From: Tubulanus polymorphus
Taxonomy: Eukaryota > Nemertea > Palaeonemertea > Tubulaniformes > Tubulanidae
Assembly: GCF_964204645.1 (NCBI RefSeq)
Contig: NC_134033.1
Location: 14,510,155-14,574,154, forward strand
DNA length: 64,000 nucleotides
Direction of reading: 5' to 3'
Shown: positions 57,415 through 64,000 of the stretch, one piece after another
Numbering within the stretch: the stretch's first letter is position 1
Layout of the letters: the number at the start of each line of letters is the position of its first letter
Notes under the pieces: model-generated
Told to the model about the DNA's origin: nothing
Database searches by the model: none
What the model saw: the letters and a program-made list of their open reading frames with translations, nothing else
Made by a program: the position numbers and the translations under genes

Positions 57415-57600
57415 TTGTGAAAATGTGCTGATTAAATGTCTAATATCTGGTGTTTGTAGTTCATTTTCAAATAAAGATATCTCTGGTGAAGTCCTGAACA
57501 CATGCCAAGTGTGGAAGATCACTTTTCGAGAAAGTGTGCCGATAAACCTAATGTCTAATGTCCGGTGTTCGTTAATTTATTTTCAATCAGAATAAAGTTC
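57415..57600 (-). repeat. 110-bp dispersed repeat, locus 7 (inverted)
   Basis: ATGTCTAATATCTGGTGTTT, CTGGTGAAGTCCTGAACACA and TGCCAAGTGTGGAAGATCA match the reverse consensus; about 1.7 units. Confidence 0.7.
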
Positions 57601-59514
57601 TGTTTCAATGAATAGCGATCTCGAGAAGGGCGCAGGTTCTAGATTGATCGTTGCTTTGATGTAAGAATCGCGGATAAACGTAGATTCGAAAACCTTCCTC
57701 TTCGATGTTTTCCCCGTGAAACAACTGCTGGGAATATCGCGTGTATCCTCTTAATCCACGCGCGCAAAAAACGAATCGACAGAAATTGATTTCCCGGAGC
57801 TTCGACGCCCGCAGGAAGGGGTGGTTTCGTTTTTTTTTAAAGCCCTGAAGGAAGGGCGTTTACCCTGTAATGAATGTCATTATTTTACTTAAGTTTCAAC
57901 GAATGTTGTTTATATTCGAGGGTAGATCAACCATTTATTAGGTTTTTTGTTGTCGCCATCTTTTTTTTTTCCTTTCCATTTCTCTTCACTGTATTTGTAA
58001 ATAATTTCATCGATTAACTGATTCACACATATGTTATACAATGAAGACTGATTCACGCGTGTTACGATGAAGAATCTACAAAAGAAACAAACATTTGTAA
58101 TCAATATATGTACGTTTTGTAACGCGTAAAAACTAAAAAATCAAACTGCACTATTTAAAGGTTACGCTCGAGTCTATTTTGACGCGAGTTTATTGTTGAA
58201 ATGAGTTGATCCTGGGTTCATGAATCGGCTCGGATTGGAGTTTCATTGAGGCCTCGGCCGGCGAATTTTATAGTCCGGTTTTTGCTGCAATCCTGGGGGT
58301 CTGTTCTTCAAAAAGTTGATTCGAGTTTACCCTTACCTACACAACTGCTCTATGACTAAGGTATCCGATGGTTTACTTATAACCAATTTTTCAGCAACTG
58401 ACCCCTAGGGCTGGTTCCGTAGTCATGACTTCTAGACCATCTCAGTTCTATAGCCGATCTAACAACGTAAGACCAGTCTTTAGATTTAAGACCAATTTTG
58501 GACTTAAGTCTCGACTATGGAGCCAGCTCCTGGCGTTTTTCAAAATGCTATTGGTCTTTGAGACTCGGGGGCCAGTTTCACAGTCTTGGCTCGAGTCCAA
58601 AAGTGGTCCGAAATCTTCATAACTGGGCTTAATACATTGTTATATTAGCTAAATCTCAGTAAAGGCGTGACTGCGCGACCGGGCGTTGGGTCTTCATCCG
58701 TTAGATCGGCTGGAGAATTAAAATTATCTCGCTAGGTTTCGTGGAACCTATAATTCACAATGATTAATCGTTTACGATGTATGTACCTGTGTAAAAATCT
58801 AAACTAAATACTTGTTTTGTAAACTACCTATATGAATAACGAGAACGTTGTGCGCGTGTGCGTGCGTGTGCGTATATATATATATATATATATCTATGTA
58901 TGTGAGCGTTACAGTAAAAAAAAAAACACGGCACAATCGTTCGTTTTGTGTGTGTGTGAGTCGAAAATAAATATCGAAATAATAATAAACGAAGCGAAGA
59001 ATTGAGGCAATAATAGATTGCTCAAAATACTCAAGAAGCATTCGTACAGAAACGCTCGACCGGTATCTACATATACATATACGCTGTAACTATCGTAGGG
59101 TCGGGTGGAAAATCGGCAAAATTTGCGTTTACGGACTTTTTTGAACGGTCTTAATTGTGGTATTCACGTTGCGTTCGTTATACGGCCATATGATGGTACA
59201 TTTTCTCGTACGAATCATTTCAGTTGGTTTTACCTAATTCGTTCTATTGATATTTTCGTATAAATGTCCATTCGTTTTTGGTAAGACGATATTTTGTGGA
59301 ACTTCGAGACGTTTTTTTTTTTGAATCGATAAGAAATTGGTCTAGAAATAGTCTATATACTTGTGGATTGAATTGTTCATTAAGATGTCAGATTTCGCGG
59401 TCACGTGTCAACGGAAATCTACGGATTCCGATATTGTCACGAGATCTAAGATCAGCTAAGATCAGCTAAGATCAGCTTAGGTAGGTTTTGATCATACGTA
59501 TTCTGGTTTAGGAA

Positions 59515-59880
59515 TAGCGATTCCGGATAATAAACTCTCTACCGGCCGCTTCTATCAGGTCTACCGGTATATTCGCTATTCCGGAATAGGTAGAGCGTAT
59601 TCTGGTCGAAATGAACGCGCCAGAAGAGAATTCTGGCATCGGTAGAAACCAATCAAAATCTACCAAACTCTCTACCGGCAACTTCTATCAGGTTTACAGA
59701 TTACAAACTCTCTACCGATCGCTTCTATCAGGTTTACAGATTACAAACTCTCTACCGGCCACTTCTATCAGGTTTACAGATTACAAACTCTCTACCGGCA
59801 ACTTCTGGTTTACAGATTACGCTATTTCGGAATAGTCAAAGCGTATTCTGGTTGAAACGAATGCACCAGAAGAGATTCTT
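59515..59880 (+). repeat. About 41-bp tandem repeat (CTCTACCGGCAACTTCTATC)
   Basis: AAACTCTCTACCGGCCACTT then CTATCAGGTTTACAGATTAC recurs four to five times, with longer flanking duplications (CGGAATAGGTAGAGCGTATT and GGAATAGTCAAAGCGTATTC) about 250 bp apart. Confidence 0.85.
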
Positions 59881-60045
59881 GAGATCGGTATAGAGATTGG
59901 TCTTAAGTCATAAGATTGGTTATGGAACCGAAATTGGCTTTAACTCGGTCTTGAATCTGCGTACGTGACTGGCATCTGACCTCCTAGGCCTAGTTGGTCT
60001 TACCGGTAAATCTGGAGACTAGGTCTGTGCAACTGACACCCTGGA

Positions 60046-60150
60046 TCCAGTCCCACAGTTGTGAGTTAGATTTAACTGTCGAGTTAAAACATTGAAAATG
60101 AACTAACTTTAACTCAAGAGTTAACTCACAACTGTCGAACCGGGTCCTGA
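60046..60150. mobile_element. Palindromic MITE family A, copy 4
   Basis: GATCCAGTCCCACAGTTGTG and ACAACTGTCGAACCGGGTCC are inverted ends around AAACATTGAAAATGAACTAA, the same core as the other three copies. Confidence 0.8.
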
Positions 60151-61087
60151 TTATCGAGGTGATTTTAGGTTAACTTATTGTCTTTCGATCCATGACGCAA
60201 AAACAACTGATATTATCGACGTCATTTAATTTGTTCTCTTCTGATTGTTTTTCGTTTGGAAGTTATTTCCGTTATGCAACATTTCAGTCACACATCTAAC
60301 AATGATGGTTTATATACGTACTATTTATGCATACTACGTACGTACTACTAGATTGTGTAAATTAATTCAAACAAAGCCCTTAATTATATAAATAAATTAC
60401 TGTCTTCGATAACAAAATTGTTTGTTGTTTTCTGGTCTCAAAAGGTTTGCCGTTCAGTTTATCAGGGCGTTTCCTGGATTTTCAAAATCATATGGTGAAA
60501 TTAGGGGGACTTGTGACACTAGTACAAACCCATCAAATTTTTTTGAGTGCCCTTATCTATTTTGGCAACATAGATAATTGGTGTATTTCAGTGCAGAAGT
60601 GCCCCTGGTATTGCCTTGCGGACATCAAAGTGCCCTTTAGGGATGTGACTAGCTCTTCAAATCATAGGATCTGCCCCTGGTAATGGTCAATCTTCTTCTC
60701 CCCCTTAGATGCGTACATACTGTTCATTAAAGGGCACCTTATGGAAATAGCTTCTGATGCAGAATTAGTATTCATCCTCTCTCTGTGACGTGAGACCAAG
60801 TCAACCGGACCTATCCTCTATCCAGCTCGTGGGATCAGCTCTCGATGGATCGGTGGTCATGTGCGGAACATGTTCTCTTTTGGGTTGCGTCGAAACCTAG
60901 GTGCCCCAAACCCATGGATAGGATTTAGAATACTAATAATTTGGGTTTGTCCATCTCCTCATAACTCTAATCCTTTCAAGTCAAATTATAAAACACAAAT
61001 CTGAGGACCATTGCAACAGACTGTGATATAAATTGAATGCCTTACTCCAACAAAAACCACTTGTTGCTATTGATTAAGAGTCTACTG

Positions 61088-61244
61088 CAGTGAAACCTCA
61101 TTAATATGAACTTCAGAGGACCAGAAAATATGATCGTTATAACCAGTATAAAATCATTAGAATTGTTCTATTTGTGATAGAAATCGAAGTTCGTAATAAC
61201 CGATAAAACGTTATATCGGAGGTCGTCGTAACGAGGTTTCATTG
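61088..61244. mobile_element. pogo/Tigger-like MITE (CAGTGAAACCTC)
   Basis: The ends CAGTGAAACCTCATTAATAT and CGTCGTAACGAGGTTTCATT then G are inverted. The right end is followed by TA. The interior has GAGGACCAGAAAATATGATC, typical of non-autonomous pogo-group elements. It lies about 170 bp downstream of the DIPK2 stop. Confidence 0.65.
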
Positions 61245-61414
61245 TAAGCATCTAGGGTCAAAATCATAGAAATCCGATGATAAAATACAAACATGTGCGG
61301 GGTACGGAATGTCATTGTGAAGAGCCGCGTGGCCACGTTCACGCCAGAATAAATCAAAACCTAATTAACAACTACAAAACAGTTTAAAATATAAAATTCT
61401 AATGATATGATTTA

Positions 61415-63569
61415 TTATTGATTTGGCGGTCGATGTAGTTTGCTAATTTTTTTCAACGTTTCTAAAATTTCGTCTTTTATATTGAGACGTCCGTTCACCG
61501 AGTCTACGGTCGGTTTAGCGCATTCGTCGAGCATGTTCGTCAGTTTGTATTTTTGTTCGATTTCGTCGGGAAGATCGTGCAGGAAACCTTTCGGATGAAT
61601 TCCGTCCGACGCGTAACTCGACAGTAAATCGCGGCACACCGCGTAGTAATTAAAGTCCGTTCTGACGTGCGAACACAGCGCCGACGTGTCGAACGATAGG
61701 CAGTCGCCGTATTTTGAGCACTGGTCGAAATTACTGATTAACGGCTCGTCCCAACCTTGAGGCTTCTCTGAAATATTAATGACGTTAAAACGGTTATGAT
61801 TTCGTATAGGAATTCCGCAAGCTGATATTAACCAACAATTTATCACACTTTTTTGATCATCCACACTTCACATGAGTTTAGAACTTCAGCTGAGATACTT
61901 TTAATTGAAAATGAACTACAAACACACCAGACATTAGACATTTTATCAGCACACTTTCAATAACCGATCATCCACACTTCACATGCGTTCAGAACTTCAC
62001 CTGGGACATTCTTAATTGTAAATGAACTACAAACACCAGACAGACATTTTATCAGCTCACTTTCAAAAACGAATCATCCACACTTGACACGTGTTCAGGA
62101 CATTTTTAATTGAAAATGAACTACAAGCACCACACATTAGACGTTTAAAAGGCGCACACTCAAAAGTCGATTGTTCAGGCTTAACATTAACAAGGAGTTT
62201 TATCTGATATTCTATGTACCGGTAGAACTGAATCTGTTGATTTCCCAACGTCGTATTTAAACAGCTGGTTCGTTCTCTGTTCAAATACGCAAACACTATT
62301 TACACTAGAATATTTACAAGAATAACAGCATAAAACCTGATACACCGCAGTTAAAAACCCTTAATGTACATACAAGTAGAAATACTCCCTTAGCGTGTAA
62401 TACCTACTAGGTGAAGAAACTATAACCTACTACCTACTACATTGTCCCTACAAATCAGTCATTCCTATATATAAGGAGTTCGAAAGTGGAAAATTTCTAG
62501 GAAGCAACAGCATCATTTTCATATCCCAATTACAGTAGATTAAATCGCTACTGTTTATCTCGGTAAACCGTTAATTCGGTGGTTGTGTAAGCAATACCTA
62601 TCCTTTCCGATTTGGTAATTGCCTAATTGGGCAACAAATCCTGGTCCTAACTGTCCCAATTTCGGTGAAGTCAATTTACTGTACAACTACCCGGTACTAC
62701 ATAATTTCATTTTAAATTTCTAATTGCTTATTTCTCAAAATTAAAGGAGTTTCTGGCATTTTGCTCGAATTAACAGGAACTTCAAGCACCTGCCGTTTCG
62801 AGCGTTATCCGTCTAGAAGGAGTTTTTTAAGGAATCGACGAGTTGTAGGGACCCTGTACTAGGTGTAATGTCTATTTCAACCTGACTTGAGAGCATACAG
62901 GGGGCCTAGCTCAGTCAGTTGTGGTGGTACATACCTGATTAAAGTCTTATTAGGACCAGAATGCATTGGCAGTCGACCTAAATCATCATTATTTAATCCA
63001 TTTGAAACTGTATTGAAGGATATCCAAAAAATCTGCATTGAGAGGGGTTCCTGAGAGAAAAGAGACTCCATGATTTGAAAGTTTAACAATATGTCTCCAT
63101 GCCTACCAACTGAAATTTGATATGTAGGCATGGAAACATATTGTTAAACTTTCAAATCATGGAGTCACTTCTCTTCATTTAACCCCTTTCAGTGAAGACT
63201 TTTTGGATATCCTTCAATACAGTTTCAAATGGATTAAAAAATGATGATTTAGGTCGACTGCCTGTCCTTTCTGGTCCTATTAAGAATTTTATCAGGTATG
63301 TACTACCAAAAATGAGCGAGCTAGGCCACCCGGAATGCTCTCAAGTCAGGTTGAAATAGACATTATCCGTCTAGATCGTACGGTGACTTACCGCGTTTGA
63401 TATCTCGTAAGTCGACTACGATGATATTCTCGGCGTCGATGATGCTCACCGTGCCGTCAACGGCGACCGCGTAGTTATCGTAATTCACATCGGTGAAATA
63501 TAAACCCCAACCCTGATTATTGTTCGTGAACAAATCGGCGATTCGAAATATCTGATACGCCAAATCAAC
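61415..63569 (-). CDS. DIPK2 family divergent kinase-domain protein, 3' part only
   Basis: Two minus-strand exons, 63569-63392 and 61767-61415, join in phase (531 nt, 176 residues with stop). The fragment reads VDLAYQIFRIADLFTNNNQG, LYFTDVNYDNYAV, GTVSIIDAENIIVVDLRD, then a Cys-rich tail: FDQCSKYGDCLSFD, ALCSHVRTDFNYYAVCRDLL, LLSSYASDGIHPKGFLHDLP, MLDECAKPTV, ending KLHRPPNQ. Order, cysteines and the DAEN motif match the C-terminal half of vertebrate DIPK2A/DIPK2B (C3orf58/CXorf36), secretory-pathway pseudokinase-like proteins of about 430 aa. Residue identity suggests DIPK2 but not which paralogue. The N-terminal half, with signal peptide and the rest of the kinase-like fold, lies beyond the right edge. 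The intron is 1.6 kb and contains a 500-bp palindrome. Confidence 0.9.
61855..62190 (+). repeat. 110-bp dispersed repeat, locus 8 (three units)
   Basis: Three well-kept units: ATCCACACTTCACATGAGTT, AATTGAAAATGAACTACAAA and AGACATTTTATCAGCACACT. It lies in the DIPK2 intron. Confidence 0.8.
62450..62866 (-). mobile_element. Dispersed element, inverted copy 3
   Basis: GTTTATCTCGGTAAACCGTT, AATTGCCTAATTGGGCAACA, GTACAACTACCCGGTA and AAGGAATCGACGAGTTGTAG then GGACCC are the reverse order of the elements at 21.9 and 34.7 kb. It abuts the palindrome starting at 62867. Confidence 0.65.
62867..63364. mobile_element. 500-bp palindromic element, arms about 240 bp
   Basis: AATGTCTATTTCAACCTGAC then TTGAGAGCAT at the left is mirrored by ATGCTCTCAAGTCAGGTTGA then AATAGACATT at the right. 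Inner pairs include GTATTGAAGGATATCCAAAA and CCATGATTTGAAAGTTTAAC with their complements. The centre lies near 63115. It ends about 30 bp left of exon 63392. Confidence 0.9.
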
Positions 63570-64000
63570 CTGAGAAATGAAAAACAAAAAAGTCGTCACG
63601 GCGGATGGCTCCGTTTCGATTCGCGGAGCAGTGGCTATTTACATACAAATATATATCATGCCATTTCTTCAACGGACAGATAGAATTTTTATAAGATAGC
63701 AAATTTTAAAATCAAGAATCTATTCAATTGAAAATTGAAAATGACAATACGTTTCGGAATCTTACTAGAGATCAACACTTTTTTCGATTTTTGATTGAAT
63801 AAACTCTTAATTTCAAAACTTTTAAATCTATACATATTGGGTTTTATCTTATTATCTGTTCTCCACGTTTGATTGTGATGGCTTTTCTGCCAAAATTGTT
63901 AAACCTGTCGTTCGCTGAATGTGATTATAGTTTGATTACAGTAAAATTCAATTCATATATCACAGAACGATGACCACACTCAAACGTGGTGAACGGATAA
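63570..64000. mobile_element. Foldback element, cut by window edge
   Basis: GATTTTTGATTGAATAAACT then CTTAATTTCAAAACTT is partly mirrored by AAATTTTAAAATCAAGAATC then TATTCAATT. The right end ACCACACTCAAACGTGGTGA then ACGGATAA matches the flank of the palindrome at 49.6 kb. A decayed GAAACG hammerhead-like remnant lies on the minus strand near 63755-63790. Confidence 0.55.

Larger units (their letters stand above)
56679..61414. other. Spacer: TRIP12 3' UTR side and DIPK2 3' end
   Basis: No coding exon was found. It holds ATT-rich runs (56715-56755, 57210-57245), the 110-bp repeat (57415-57600), foldbacks at 58305-58412 and 58405-58625, a TATATA run (58873-58893), a 40-bp tandem repeat (59590-59830), MITE family A copy 4 (60046-60150) and a CAGT-ended MITE (61088-61244). 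AATAAA occurs at 57590 and 58966 on the plus strand; either could serve TRIP12, unproven. Confidence 0.6.

Noticed and set aside
63755..63790. A hammerhead motif near the right edge on the minus strand
   Set aside because: GAAACG and a partial hairpin are there, but the CUGANGA box is lost (TTGATCT).

Overview
This is a stretch of intron-rich animal nuclear DNA, not a prokaryotic or organellar sequence. Every coding block I could assemble is split by GT-AG introns, most of them 100-800 bp, and the introns and spacers are full of short palindromic (MITE-like) elements, tRNA-derived SINEs and minisatellites. The gene set (TRIP12, AP-1 sigma, TMEM256, a CXorf58-like IQ protein, a DIPK2 family protein, a secreted VWA/EGF protein) is broadly metazoan. 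Intron style and repeat load suggest a marine invertebrate, plausibly a lophotrochozoan, but nothing seen fixes the phylum.

Layout. (1) 367-2893, minus: 3'-truncated gene for a secreted protein with signal peptide, one VWA domain and a calcium-binding EGF domain; it runs off the left edge. (2) 7628-18200, minus: complete AP-1 complex sigma subunit, with a 7.8 kb last intron. (3) 19239-23435, plus: complete CXorf58-like gene in six coding exons, head-to-head with AP-1 sigma across about 1 kb. (4) 26363-29654, minus: three-finger C2H2 protein in five coding exons, tail-to-tail with the CXorf58-like gene. (5) 30479-33174, minus: complete TMEM256 (DUF423) gene in four exons, one only 35 nt. (6) 35098-56678, plus: HECT E3 ubiquitin ligase TRIP12 in 34 recognised coding exons; only the exon with the start codon is missing. 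It is divergent from TMEM256. (7) 61415-63569, minus: the two 3'-terminal coding exons of a DIPK2A/B (divergent kinase-domain) protein; its 5' part lies beyond the right edge.

The genes do not form a pathway or operon; they are independent housekeeping and secretory genes. Exon junctions were chosen by requiring GT/AG sites, a continuous phase through the whole gene and resemblance to the recalled family sequence. For AP-1 sigma, CXorf58-like, the zinc finger gene and TMEM256 the summed exon lengths divide exactly by three and end in a stop codon.

The non-coding fraction holds the most unusual signals. A 69-bp, five-copy array in a TRIP12 intron (47.7-48.1 kb) and a single copy at 30.77 kb have the parts of a minimal type I hammerhead ribozyme: a CUGANGA box, a stem II hairpin, GAA, a palindromic ACGU stem III, a U at the cleavage position, and a closing stem I that differs in sequence between the two families. 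Both carry one extra U before stem II, so activity is unproven. Other signals are two SINE copies with A and B boxes, a 78-bp minisatellite whose unit carries a B-box-like motif and occurs in three TRIP12 introns in both orientations, a 5-copy TIR element family, a dispersed repeat of about 110 bp seen at eight places, and several long palindromes.
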